The translations under genes and the position numbers were made by a program. Below are positions 17,106-24,069 of a stretch of DNA of 64,000 bases, one piece after another; within the stretch, counting starts at the first letter, position 1, and the number at the start of each line of letters is the position of its first letter. The notes beneath the pieces were generated by a model. It had not been told where the DNA came from, made no database searches, and saw only the letters and a list, made by a program, of their open reading frames with translations. The DNA lies in the NCBI GenBank assembly GCA_027030245.1, contig JALVFE010000016.1, positions 583,078 through 647,077 of the forward strand. Direction: 5' to 3'. Source of the DNA: Melioribacteraceae bacterium (GTDB lineage: Bacteria; Bacteroidota; Ignavibacteria; Ignavibacteriales; Melioribacteraceae).

Positions 17106-18140
17106 TTATTTATTATTTACCGTCCCAATCTTTTGAACCGCATCAAATAAATTTTGCGGTTGCAAATGGCTATATATTTGACTGGTTTTATAATCAGCAT
17201 GGCCCAAAAGCTGTTGAACCACATAAATATTTACTCCGCGCTGAACCAATTGTGAAGCGAAGCTATGGCGGAGAGAATGTAATTTAATATTGTCATTTAA
17301 TTTAACCAGCCGGACCGCTTTCTTAAATTTTTTACTCACGTAATCCACTGTCAACTTAACCCCTTTGATCCGGTAAAACACATAATCGCGTTCAGAATTC
17401 AAAGTTCTAATTTTCGGCACCCGCCGTTTTAAGACAAAATACAAAGTATCATTAATCGGTATAATACGTTCTTTTTTACTCTTTGTAGTAAACTCGGCCG
17501 TATTTTTAACCGTAATAATCCTCTCGGATAAATTCACCGCATTCCATTCCAAATTACAAAGCTCACCGGCACGCATCCCGGTATGAAAAGCAGTTATATA
17601 AAAATCCCGCAAAAATTCTTCTTTTACAGCATTGAGTATTAAATTGAATTCGTCATTAGTGATAAATACCGGATTTTTTGTTTTGACCTTTGGAACGTTA
17701 ACTTTATTGAATGGATTAATTTTTATGTATTCCCAATCGATAGCCTTATTGAACGCAGCTTTTAAGGTCCGGTAATATAAGAGCGCAGCAGATTCAGAAC
17801 GCTTGAATGTGTTTGTTATAAACTGATCAATTAATTTAGGTGAAATTTGAGTTAATAATAAATTTCCGGTGAATTTAATAAGCATTCTGAAAGATAATCT
17901 AACTGAGCGCAGATAAGAATCCGTCTTTGTTCTACTTAAATAACCGCAGTATTCTTTCTCAAAAGAAGAAAGAGAAATCTTTTTGAACTTTATCTCCGAT
18001 TCTAAAAGTTTTTGAAACTCCGAAAGCACTTTTAGTGCTTCGGATTTTAATTTTTTCTTAGTCGATTTTGTTGTCAACTTGCCGTTTTTCAGATATACGA
18101 TTTGATAGAAAGGCGACTTAGAATTTTTAGTTAAATACAT
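17106..18140 (-). CDS. int: Tyrosine integrase of the tRNA-Thr element
   Basis: About 344 residues. Catalytic residues are all visible: Arg in TGMRAGELCNLEW, Lys in TKSKKERIIP, HSLRHSF, GHAD and the nucleophile Tyr in TSQIYSHL. The N-terminal core-binding domain precedes residue 170. Its position 86 bases inside attR, reading inward, is the usual place for the integrase that uses the flanking site. I prefer the ATG at 18140 over 18152: it has a GGAG site 7 bases upstream, while the earlier ATG lies inside a hairpin. Confidence 0.92.
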   Translation of the reverse strand: MYLTKNSKSPFYQIVYLKNGKLTTKSTKKKLKSEALKVLSEFQKLLESEIKFKKISLSSFEKEYCGYLSRTKTDSYLRSVRLSFRMLIKFTGNLLLTQISPKLIDQFITNTFKRSESAALLYYRTLKAAFNKAIDWEYIKINPFNKVNVPKVKTKNPVFITNDEFNLILNAVKEEFLRDFYITAFHTGMRAGELCNLEWNAVNLSERIITVKNTAEFTTKSKKERIIPINDTLYFVLKRRVPKIRTLNSERDYVFYRIKGVKLTVDYVSKKFKKAVRLVKLNDNIKLHSLRHSFASQLVQRGVNIYVVQQLLGHADYKTSQIYSHLQPQNLFDAVQKIGTVNNK

Positions 18141-18144
18141 GATT

Positions 18145-18167
18145 TTCTCCATAATTTTTATGGAGAA
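18145..18167 (-). promoter_or_regulatory. Hairpin sequestering the integrase ribosome-binding site
   Basis: Perfect 10-3-10 stem-loop, TTCTCCATAA / TTATGGAGAA. On the minus strand the GGAG of the Shine-Dalgarno lies in the 3' arm, four bases before the preferred start ATG at 18140. Folding would hide the site and hold integrase translation low. Confidence 0.5.
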
Positions 18168-18225
18168 TCCAATGGAGTTGAAGGAAAGTATAGTTTTTGA
18201 AAGTGTTTTTAAAACAATCCTGTTT

Positions 18226-18272
18226 ATTTGTAATCAGCCGGTCGGCGGTTCGAGTCCGTCCGCCAGCTCAAA
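18226..18272 (+). repeat. attR core (tRNA-Thr 3' half)
   Basis: Exact copy of 6814-6860: the anticodon-loop-to-3'-end part of tRNA-Thr without the 5' half. It marks the right end of the integrative element. It is followed by its own terminator hairpin, as expected of the ancestral tRNA downstream flank. Confidence 0.93.
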
Positions 18273-18274
18273 TT

Positions 18275-18302
18275 AACCCGATGTTTTGCATCGGGTTTTT
18301 TG
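18275..18302 (+). terminator. Terminator after the attR tRNA fragment
   Basis: AACCCGATG, TTTTG loop, CATCGGGTT, then a T-run. Nine exact base pairs. It probably once ended tRNA-Thr transcription before the element inserted. Confidence 0.85.
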
Positions 18303-18364
18303 TTTTTGTTCTGATCACAAATTTATATGTAACCTGCATATTTGCCCTCGTATCATTTAATAAT

Positions 18365-18414
18365 TCCGGGAATTATTTTGTTTTATGTAGGGAACAACCA
18401 TGGTTGTTCCCTAC
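18365..18414. repeat. Palindrome-bearing direct repeat, copy 1
   Basis: A 46-base direct repeat (18365-18410) shared exactly with 19109-19154. It includes a perfect 28-base palindrome at 18387-18414 with half-site GTAGGGAACAACCA. This copy is 17 bases past the stop codon of the Y1 transposase, the usual place of its REP-type substrates. Confidence 0.8.
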
Positions 18415-18430
18415 AATTTATAAATCAATA

Positions 18431-18940
18431 TTATATTTCCAAATTCTCAACGTTGTCTTCCAATTCCCATTTCATTGGATTTTCGATTATGTATTTCCGG
18501 ATATAATATAATTCCTTTTCGTTTCTGATTATCCTATCGTAAAACGAACGCTGCCATTGGAAATTTTTGTTTTTGTGATCATGGGCGTATTTGCTGACAG
18601 CCGCTTTAAATGACCCGACAATATTGCTTAATGTTCGACTCTCCCGATGTAGGGTCGAGGCATGCCTCGACCCTACGGTGTTATTTTTTTCTGTGATAAT
18701 TATTATTCCGTGAATATGATTTGGCATTATTATGTATTCATCCAGCTTAACGCATGAATAATGCAAAGGTATTTCTTCCCAACATTTATTTACATGTTTT
18801 CCCAGTTTATTCAATTTCATTTTACCGTTTTTTATCCTTCCGAAAAACGGTACATGTTTTTTTACGCATATTGTTATATAATACCAACCGGCAATGGAAT
18901 AATCATATTCTTTTAAGCGCGTTGGCTTTCTGGTTTTCAT
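18431..18940 (-). CDS. REP-associated tyrosine transposase (RAYT, Y1/HUH family)
   Basis: A 169-residue HUH single-strand transposase of the IS200-like Y1 family that handles REP palindromes. Visible are the N-terminal YYITICVKKHVPFFG block, the HUH motif IMPNHIHGIIII (His75, His77), and WQRSFYDRIIRNEKEL, where Tyr134 is the likely nucleophile. The end, YIIENPMKWE, is a family signature. Within the gene, codons 89-98 are formed by a 28-base palindrome (18649-18676) with the same GTAGGG ends as the two flanking palindromes. It is bracketed by tRNA-Thr fragments and by a 46-base direct repeat, so the whole unit may move as a cassette. Confidence 0.9.
   Translation of the reverse strand: MKTRKPTRLKEYDYSIAGWYYITICVKKHVPFFGRIKNGKMKLNKLGKHVNKCWEEIPLHYSCVKLDEYIIMPNHIHGIIIITEKNNTVGSRHASTLHRESRTLSNIVGSFKAAVSKYAHDHKNKNFQWQRSFYDRIIRNEKELYYIRKYIIENPMKWELEDNVENLEI
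18649..18676. repeat. 28-base palindrome inside the RAYT gene
   Basis: Perfect palindrome with half-site GTAGGGTCGAGGCA. It has the same length and outer GTAGGG as the palindromes at 18387 and 19131 but a different core. It stays in frame and encodes the variable linker VGSRHAST of the transposase. Confidence 0.85.
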
Positions 18941-18970
18941 AATGGTAATAGATAAACAGATACAAATAAA

Positions 18971-19030
18971 TAATCAGCCGGTCGGCGGTTCTTCCACTGG
19001 AATCCCTTCGGGAGAGTCCGTCCGCCAGCT
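18971..19030 (+). pseudogene. tRNA-Thr 3' fragment interrupted by a 22-nt double hairpin
   Basis: Third copy of the tRNA-Thr 3' half in this locus. It begins in the anticodon loop (TAATCAGCCGG) and matches the tRNA to its last base, except for a 22-nt insertion in the T-loop at 18992-19013. The 5' half is absent, so no tRNA can fold. It is followed by a terminator. Confidence 0.9.
18992..19013 (+). repeat. 22-nt double mini-hairpin in the T-loop (Thr copy)
   Basis: Two 11-base units, TTCCACTGGAA then TCCCTTCGGGA, each a 4-bp stem with a 3-base loop. They sit exactly between tRNA positions C56 and G57. The tRNA-Pro fragment at 63687 has an insertion of the same length, position and second unit. 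Confidence 0.85.
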
Positions 19031-19035
19031 CGCAT

Positions 19036-19067
19036 AAGCTCGATGTTTCTCTCATCGAGCTTTTTTT
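19036..19067 (+). terminator. Terminator after the interrupted tRNA-Thr fragment
   Basis: AAGCTCGATG, 7-base loop, CATCGAGCTT, followed by a T-run. Ten exact base pairs. Confidence 0.88.
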
Positions 19068-19108
19068 ATTTTTCCCATCCTTTGATTACTGAGATAATTT
19101 ATTTCTTC

Positions 19109-19158
19109 TCCGGGAATTATTTTGTTTTATGTAGGGAACAACCATGGTTGTTCCTTAC
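19109..19158. repeat. Palindrome-bearing direct repeat, copy 2
   Basis: Matches 18365-18410 over 46 bases. The 28-base palindrome at 19131-19158 has one mismatch near its right end (TTCCTTAC instead of TTCCCTAC). Together with copy 1 it brackets the RAYT gene and the interrupted tRNA fragment. Confidence 0.8.
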
Positions 19159-19259
19159 CACAACATATTATCAAATTTATATTAAATTTCAATCAATATC
19201 CGCTCCTTTTTTAACCAAATCTTTTTGAATTACTAAAACAAATTTTTGTACATAACAAC

Positions 19260-19305
19260 TTGACCTCTGTTGACAAATTAACTATATTTCGTTAAATAAC
19301 GAAAT
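19260..19305 (+). promoter_or_regulatory. arsR promoter and overlapping ArsR operator
   Basis: TTG at 19260-19262, 20 bases, TATATTTC at 19283-19290: one mismatch from TAnnTTTG. A perfect inverted repeat, ATTTCGTTA-AA-TAACGAAAT, covers 19286-19305 and overlaps the -7 box. Binding there would block RNA polymerase, the usual autorepression by ArsR. Confidence 0.7.
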
Positions 19306-19315
19306 GAGATTTGCA

Positions 19316-19663
19316 ATGTTAAATGAAAAAATAAAATTATTCAAGGCTTTATCTGATCCCAACCGGCTGAGAATACTAAAAATGCTTCAATACAAACCAC
19401 TCTGCGTTTGCGAAGTGACTTCATTACTGAATCTTGCTACATCCACTGTTTCCAAACACTTGCATATCTTGAAAGAAGCCGGTTTTATTATAGAGAAGAA
19501 AGACGGGAAATGGGTTTACTATTTTATTAATAACAATCCCGATGATAAAAGGGTAACCAGAATTTTAATGGAATTGGACTTTTGGATTTCGGATAATCAA
19601 CAAATTGTATCGGATTTGAGAAAAATAGAAGATTTGGATAAACAACTCGCATGTACACCTTAA
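19316..19663 (+). CDS. arsR: ArsR-family arsenic-responsive repressor
   Basis: About 115 residues, winged helix-turn-helix (LCVCEVTSLLNLATSTVSKHLHILKEAG). The Cys pair CVC in the recognition helix region is the classical trivalent-arsenic sensor, so arsenite should release it from DNA. The ATG at 19304 is inside the operator and only about 8 bases from the expected transcription start, so I use the second ATG at 19316, which gives the normal N-terminus MLNEKIKLFKALSDPNRLR. First gene of the arsenic operon; the next gene is arsM, with a second operator between. Confidence 0.92.
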   Translation: MLNEKIKLFKALSDPNRLRILKMLQYKPLCVCEVTSLLNLATSTVSKHLHILKEAGFIIEKKDGKWVYYFINNNPDDKRVTRILMELDFWISDNQQIVSDLRKIEDLDKQLACTP

Positions 19664-19673
19664 CAAATATTTC

Positions 19674-19692
19674 ATTTCGTTAATTATGAAAT
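19674..19692 (+). promoter_or_regulatory. Second ArsR operator, upstream of arsM
   Basis: ATTTCGTTA followed one base later by TTATGAAAT: the left arm matches the arsR operator exactly and the right arm in 7 of 9 positions. It suggests separate repression of the arsM-onward transcript. Confidence 0.55.
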
Positions 19693-19748
19693 TATAATTT
19701 GCAGAATATTCCGTTTTTCTAAATGAATACAAGAGAAAGGAAAATCTT

Positions 19749-20546
19749 ATGAACACACAAGATAAATTAAAGCAAATCGTAAAAGATAAATACGGTAAAA
19801 TTGCCCTTAGCAATAATTCGGGTTGTTGCGGCTCTTCCGGTGAACCCGACTATTCAATTTTCAACGACGATTATTCCAAACTGGATGGTTATACAGTCGA
19901 AGCCGATTTGAATTTGGGCTGCGGTATTCCCACAGAATTCGCCGGTATTAAAGAAGGCAATACGGTTCTTGACTTAGGCTGCGGCGCGGGTAACGACGTT
20001 TTTGTGGCAAGACAATTAGTCGGTGACTCCGGTAAAGTAATCGGATTGGATTTTACGGAAGAAATGATTGCCAAAGCTAAAGCAAATAACCAAAAATTGG
20101 GTTATGACAATGTTGAATTTTACCTTGGCGATATTGAAGAAATGCCGTTTGAGCAAAATTCAATTGACGTGATAATCAGTAACTGCGTTCTGAATTTGGT
20201 CCCCAACAAACAAAAAGCATTCGCTGAAATTTACCGGACGCTTACACCGGGCGGTCATTTTTGCGTATCCGATATTGTAATTAAAGGAGAAATAAGTGAT
20301 GAATTGAGAGCTTCGGCTGAATTATATGCCGGATGCGTTACCGGTGCAATGAACGAAGACGAATACATCGGGTTAATTAAAGAAACCGGTTTTGTTGAAG
20401 TTGAAATTAAAAAAAGTAAAGAAATTGTAATTCCCGACTCCATGTTAGAGAGTATTTTATCCGAACAAGAAATAGATATTTTCAAAAACAGTTTTAACGG
20501 AATATTCAGCATTACAGTTGTGGGAAAGAAAAATTCATTAAAATAA
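19749..20546 (+). CDS. arsM: Arsenite S-adenosylmethionine methyltransferase
   Basis: 265 residues, class I SAM methyltransferase that methylates As(III) stepwise. SAM motif LDLGCGAGNDV at 74-84. Cys residues expected to bind As(III) are Cys146 in ISNCVLNL and Cys196 in YAGCVTGA, with Cys58 in LNLGCGIP upstream and an extra Cys26-Cys27 pair in NSGCCGSSG near the N-terminus. Length and Cys pattern fit ArsM. It lies 85 bases after arsR with its own operator and precedes an organoarsenical-type permease, so methylated products could be exported. Confidence 0.93.
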   Translation: MNTQDKLKQIVKDKYGKIALSNNSGCCGSSGEPDYSIFNDDYSKLDGYTVEADLNLGCGIPTEFAGIKEGNTVLDLGCGAGNDVFVARQLVGDSGKVIGLDFTEEMIAKAKANNQKLGYDNVEFYLGDIEEMPFEQNSIDVIISNCVLNLVPNKQKAFAEIYRTLTPGGHFCVSDIVIKGEISDELRASAELYAGCVTGAMNEDEYIGLIKETGFVEVEIKKSKEIVIPDSMLESILSEQEIDIFKNSFNGIFSITVVGKKNSLK

Positions 20547-20632
20547 TTTCTTAACCAACTTTAAAATAAAATCGCAGTTTCGTTTTTAAAAAATAAAAAA
20601 TCAACAATGCGCTTTTCAGCGTTACGTAATCT

Positions 20633-21937
20633 ATGGATTGGAAAGAACAATACAAATCGTTTTTATGGATAACGGGGTTTTTCTTATTTGCATATTTTAT
20701 GCCCCTTGGCAATCCGGCTTTTAATGCGGCAATTTACGATGCTCTCGAACTTACAAAATGGTATGCGCAAGAACACGTGTTGCTCTGTTTGGTGCCGGCG
20801 TTTTTTATTGCCGGTACAATTGCAGTATTTGTAAGTCAAGCTTCAGTAATAAAATACTTTGGTGCTAAAGCAAAAAAATGGCTTGCTTATCTTGTGGCTT
20901 CGGTATCGGGTTCCATTCTTGCAGTTTGCTCTTGTACCGTACTGCCTTTATTTACCAGTATTCACAAACGCGGTGCGGGATTGGGTCCCGCTATTACGTT
21001 CCTTTATTCCGGACCCGCAATAAATATTCTCGCAATAATATTAACCGCTAGAATTCTTGGATTTGAATTGGGAATAGCAAGAGTAATAGGAGCGGTTGTT
21101 TTCAGCATCGTAATCGGTTTAATAATGGCTTTTATTTACAGAAAAGAGGAAGAAGAAAAAGCCAAAGCCCAAATAGCCATGCCGGATATACCGGAAGAAA
21201 GACCGATGTGGCAAACCGCAACGCACTTTTTTATTTTAGTCGCAATTTTGGTTTTTGCCACTTGGGGAAAACCTGATACGAACGAAGGGCTTTTTTACAT
21301 GATTGCAAAATATAAGTGGTTGATTACAGGCTTGTTCGGAATTGCTTTATCGCTTTCGTTAATGTTTATTTTAAAGTTAAATAAAATTTGGACTTCATTA
21401 GGAACCTTACTTGTCATTTTGCTGGCAATATTTTACGGCGAACAGCCGCTAATTCCATACACTGCGGCAATTATTGTAATAACTTTGCTGTTAACTTTTG
21501 CCAAGGATGAACCGAATCAATGGCTTGGTGAAAGTTGGGACTTGGCAAAGCAAATATTGCCTTTACTTGGCGCGGGAGTTTTGGTTGCCGGATTTTTATT
21601 GGGCAGACCCGGAGGCGGTCATGGTATTGTTCCCCAAGAATGGATATCCGCCATGGTTGGCGGCAATTCATTATTTGCCAATTTTTTCGCTTCCATCGTT
21701 GCCGCATTTATGTATTTTGCCACACTTACGGAAGTCCCGATTTTACAAGGCTTAATTCATAGCGGAATGGGTCAAGGTCCGGCCTTGGCTTTACTATTAG
21801 CCGGTCCGGCGCTTTCCCTTCCGAATATGTTAGTAATCAGAAAAGTAATTGGAACGCAAAAAACCGTTGTTTACGTAACGCTTGTTGTAATTATGGCAAC
21901 AATAAGCGGAATGACGTACGGAGCTTTTTATCAATAA
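20633..21937 (+). CDS. DUF318/ArsP-type permease
   Basis: 434 residues with about ten membrane segments. The family signature CSCTVLPLFTSIHKRGAGLG and a second related half (ATLTEVPILQGLIHSGMGQG) mark the permease family that includes ArsP, an exporter of trivalent organoarsenicals. A Glu-rich cytosolic loop lies near residues 165-180. Placement after arsM supports export of methylated arsenicals. Relatives have also been called copper/zinc efflux proteins, so the substrate is inferred from context. Confidence 0.85.
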   Translation: MDWKEQYKSFLWITGFFLFAYFMPLGNPAFNAAIYDALELTKWYAQEHVLLCLVPAFFIAGTIAVFVSQASVIKYFGAKAKKWLAYLVASVSGSILAVCSCTVLPLFTSIHKRGAGLGPAITFLYSGPAINILAIILTARILGFELGIARVIGAVVFSIVIGLIMAFIYRKEEEEKAKAQIAMPDIPEERPMWQTATHFFILVAILVFATWGKPDTNEGLFYMIAKYKWLITGLFGIALSLSLMFILKLNKIWTSLGTLLVILLAIFYGEQPLIPYTAAIIVITLLLTFAKDEPNQWLGESWDLAKQILPLLGAGVLVAGFLLGRPGGGHGIVPQEWISAMVGGNSLFANFFASIVAAFMYFATLTEVPILQGLIHSGMGQGPALALLLAGPALSLPNMLVIRKVIGTQKTVVYVTLVVIMATISGMTYGAFYQ

Positions 21938-21952
21938 TTATAAAAGGGGTTT

Positions 21953-22369
21953 ATGAAAATTTTAATTCTTTGTACAGGAAACAGTTGCCGCAGTCAAATG
22001 GCAGAAGGTTTTTTGAAATCGTTCGACCCGGAACTGGAGGCTTATTCGGCGGGAACAAATCCGTCCGGCGCAGTTCATCCGAAAGCTATACAAGTAATGA
22101 AAGAGGTTGGCATCGATATTAGCAGAGGGTACCCTAAAAATGTCGACCAATTTCTCGATCAATCTTTCGATTACGTTATTACCGTTTGCGACAATGCGAA
22201 GGAAACTTGTCCTGTTTTTATGGGTAATGTTAAAGAGCAATTGCATATCGGGTTTGAAGATCCGGCGGAAGCAACCGGAACAGAGGAAGAAATTTTAAAC
22301 GAGTTCAGAAAAATTAGAGATGAAATCAAAAGGGATTTCTTTGAGTTTTATAAAAGTAAGTTAAAGTGA
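21953..22369 (+). CDS. arsC: Arsenate reductase, thioredoxin-coupled (low-molecular-weight phosphatase type)
   Basis: 138 residues. P-loop CTGNSCRS at 7-14 gives the nucleophile Cys7 and Arg13 of the C-x5-R motif; Cys79 and Cys86 (VCDNAKETC) form the redox relay. It reduces As(V) to As(III), taking electrons from thioredoxin. A small thioredoxin-like gene follows 56 bases later. Start ATG at 21953 with AAAGGGG upstream. Confidence 0.95.
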   Translation: MKILILCTGNSCRSQMAEGFLKSFDPELEAYSAGTNPSGAVHPKAIQVMKEVGIDISRGYPKNVDQFLDQSFDYVITVCDNAKETCPVFMGNVKEQLHIGFEDPAEATGTEEEILNEFRKIRDEIKRDFFEFYKSKLK

Positions 22370-22425
22370 ATTTTATGTTCTCTGTGCTAGACAATGCTAT
22401 CAAGTTTAATTATGGAGATTAAATC

Positions 22426-22671
22426 ATGTTGTCGATAAAAGTTGTAGGACCAAATTGCGTTAATTGCAATAAACTTTATCAAATGTGTAATGAAGTTATC
22501 GAAGAAAATAATCTTGATGCGGAGATCGAAAAAATTGATAATCCCGATAAATTTGTTGAACTGGGAGTTTGGATTACCCCGGCGCTTATTGTCAACGGTC
22601 AACTTTTACTCCAAGGCAAATTGCCTACAAAATCAACATTAACACATTGGCTGGAAAGAGGCGGAAGATGA
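22426..22671 (+). CDS. Small thioredoxin-like redox-active disulfide protein
   Basis: 81 residues, glutaredoxin/thioredoxin fold with active-site CVNC at 11-14 ([10 protein letters not shown]) and cis-Pro in [10 protein letters not shown]. These short proteins occur in arsenic and mercury operons and may reduce ArsC or carry metal. Its stop overlaps the next start as ATGA (22668-22671), showing translational coupling to acr3. Confidence 0.88.
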   Translation: MLSIKVVGPNCVNCNKLYQMCNEVIEENNLDAEIEKIDNPDKFVELGVWITPALIVNGQLLLQGKLPTKSTLTHWLERGGR

Positions 22672-23735
22672 ATACGGTTACCAAAAGATTAAAACTTATC
22701 GACAGATTTTTAACGCTCTGGATATTTATTGCAATGTTTGCGGGTGTTTTTTCCGGTTATTTATTTCCAAAGATTACCGATTTCTGGAATTTGTTTCAGT
22801 CCGGCACGACCAATATCCCGATTGCAATCGGACTAATTCTAATGATGTATCCGCCGCTTGCAAAAGTAAAATACGAAGAACTTGGCGATGTATTTAGAAA
22901 TACAAAAATTTTATCCGTTTCATTAATTCAAAATTGGGTTATAGGACCAATACTAATGTTTGCGTTGGCGGTTTTGTTACTGCACGACTATCCTGAATAT
23001 ATGGCAGGACTAATAATGATTGGTTTGGCAAGATGTATTGCAATGGTAATCGTTTGGAACGATCTTGCAAACGGAGACCGCGAATATGCCGCGGGACTTG
23101 TAGCGTTTAATTCCATTTTCCAAGTTTTGTTCTACTCGGTTTATGCTTATATATTTTTAACTCTTATTCCCGAATGGTTGGGAATTGCTTCATTCAAAGT
23201 TGATGTTACAATAGGACAAATTGCGGAAAGCGTGCTTATTTATCTCGGCATTCCTTTCTTCGGAGGAATTTTAACAAGATATTTTTTGATTAAGAAAAAA
23301 GGTAAATCATGGTATAACCGTAAGTTCATTCCCAAAATAAGTCCGCTAACCTTGTACGCATTACTTTTTACAATTTTTGTAATGTTTTCATTAAAGGGCG
23401 AGTATATAGTAAAAATTCCCTTAGACGTTGTGCGAATTGCAATTCCGTTAATACTATACTTTATAATAATGTTTTTTATTTCGTTCTATATGGGTAAAAA
23501 AGTCGGAGCAAATTACCCGGTGACCACAACTTTAAGTTTTACTGCCGCAAGTAACAATTTCGAATTGGCAATTGCTGTAGCCATAGCCGTTTTCGGAATC
23601 AACAGTGGAGAAGCCTTTGCGGCGGTTATCGGTCCCCTGGTTGAAGTTCCGGTTCTAATAACATTGGTAAACGTTGCATTAAAGTTCAGGGAAAAATATT
23701 TCGCAGACAAATTAGTTGAAGAGCTAAATATCTAA
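22668..23735 (+). CDS. acr3: ACR3-family arsenite efflux permease
   Basis: 355 residues and ten membrane segments; exports As(OH)3 as arsenite using the proton gradient. Signature blocks: [19 protein letters not shown], with the conserved Cys, and [20 protein letters not shown] near the C-terminus. The open frame extends 33 codons further upstream, but the ATG that overlaps the thioredoxin stop gives the normal length and N-terminus ([18 protein letters not shown]). It completes the detoxification route ArsC to Acr3. Confidence 0.95.
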   Translation: MNTVTKRLKLIDRFLTLWIFIAMFAGVFSGYLFPKITDFWNLFQSGTTNIPIAIGLILMMYPPLAKVKYEELGDVFRNTKILSVSLIQNWVIGPILMFALAVLLLHDYPEYMAGLIMIGLARCIAMVIVWNDLANGDREYAAGLVAFNSIFQVLFYSVYAYIFLTLIPEWLGIASFKVDVTIGQIAESVLIYLGIPFFGGILTRYFLIKKKGKSWYNRKFIPKISPLTLYALLFTIFVMFSLKGEYIVKIPLDVVRIAIPLILYFIIMFFISFYMGKKVGANYPVTTTLSFTAASNNFELAIAVAIAVFGINSGEAFAAVIGPLVEVPVLITLVNVALKFREKYFADKLVEELNI

Positions 23736-23752
23736 ATTAAACAAGAGGAAAT

Positions 23753-23988
23753 ATGAAAATCAAAATATTAGGTACACATTGTAAAAAATGCATGGCGCTT
23801 CACAAAAAAATAAATGAACTGGTTGAAAAGCACAATATTGACGCAGATGTTGAATTTATTGAGATATCAACGAAATGATGAATTATGGAATTATGATGAC
23901 TCCCGGACTGGTAATCAATGAAGAAGTTAAAAGTTTCGGTATTGTTCCGAAAGAAGCGCAACTTTTACAATGGTTACAGGGAAGTTAA
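23753..23988 (+). pseudogene. Frameshifted second thioredoxin-like gene
   Basis: The first frame gives MKIKILGTHCKKCMALHKKI with a CKKC active site and stops at TGA 23876-23878. The other half continues in another frame as NYGIMMTPGLVINEEVKSFG to TAA at 23988. Inserting one base in the AAA run before the TGA would restore a protein of about 78 residues like the intact paralogue at 22426. So this is a one-base deletion, a sequencing error, or slippage at the A-run. It has an AGAGGAAA ribosome-binding site and lies 17 bases after acr3. Confidence 0.8.
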
Positions 23989-24069
23989 ATTCCAACATTT
24001 ACATGACAATTTACTTCATTAATTTCCTCAAAACAGACATAAGTTGCGTATTTTAAAATTTTACCCGTT

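Larger units (their letters stand above)
6814..18272. mobile_element. 11.4-kb integrative element in tRNA-Thr (phage-satellite-like)
   Basis: Bounded by 47-bp direct repeats of the tRNA-Thr 3' half. All coding genes run on the minus strand: integrase next to attR, two unknown genes, then a compact block of an unknown gene, second recombinase, two small genes, primase, DUF3987 protein, tape-measure protein, small gene and finally a nuclease-fold protein. There are no capsid, portal, terminase, baseplate, lysis or conjugation genes. Replication and integration functions plus a single virion-morphogenesis gene suggest a phage satellite or a heavily reduced prophage. ATTAAGAA-type repeats lie inside both ends. 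Confidence 0.85.

Noticed and set aside
22569..22667. Longer N-terminus for acr3
   Set aside because: The extra codons overlap the thioredoxin gene and lack similarity to the family; the ATGA overlap at 22668 is the natural start.
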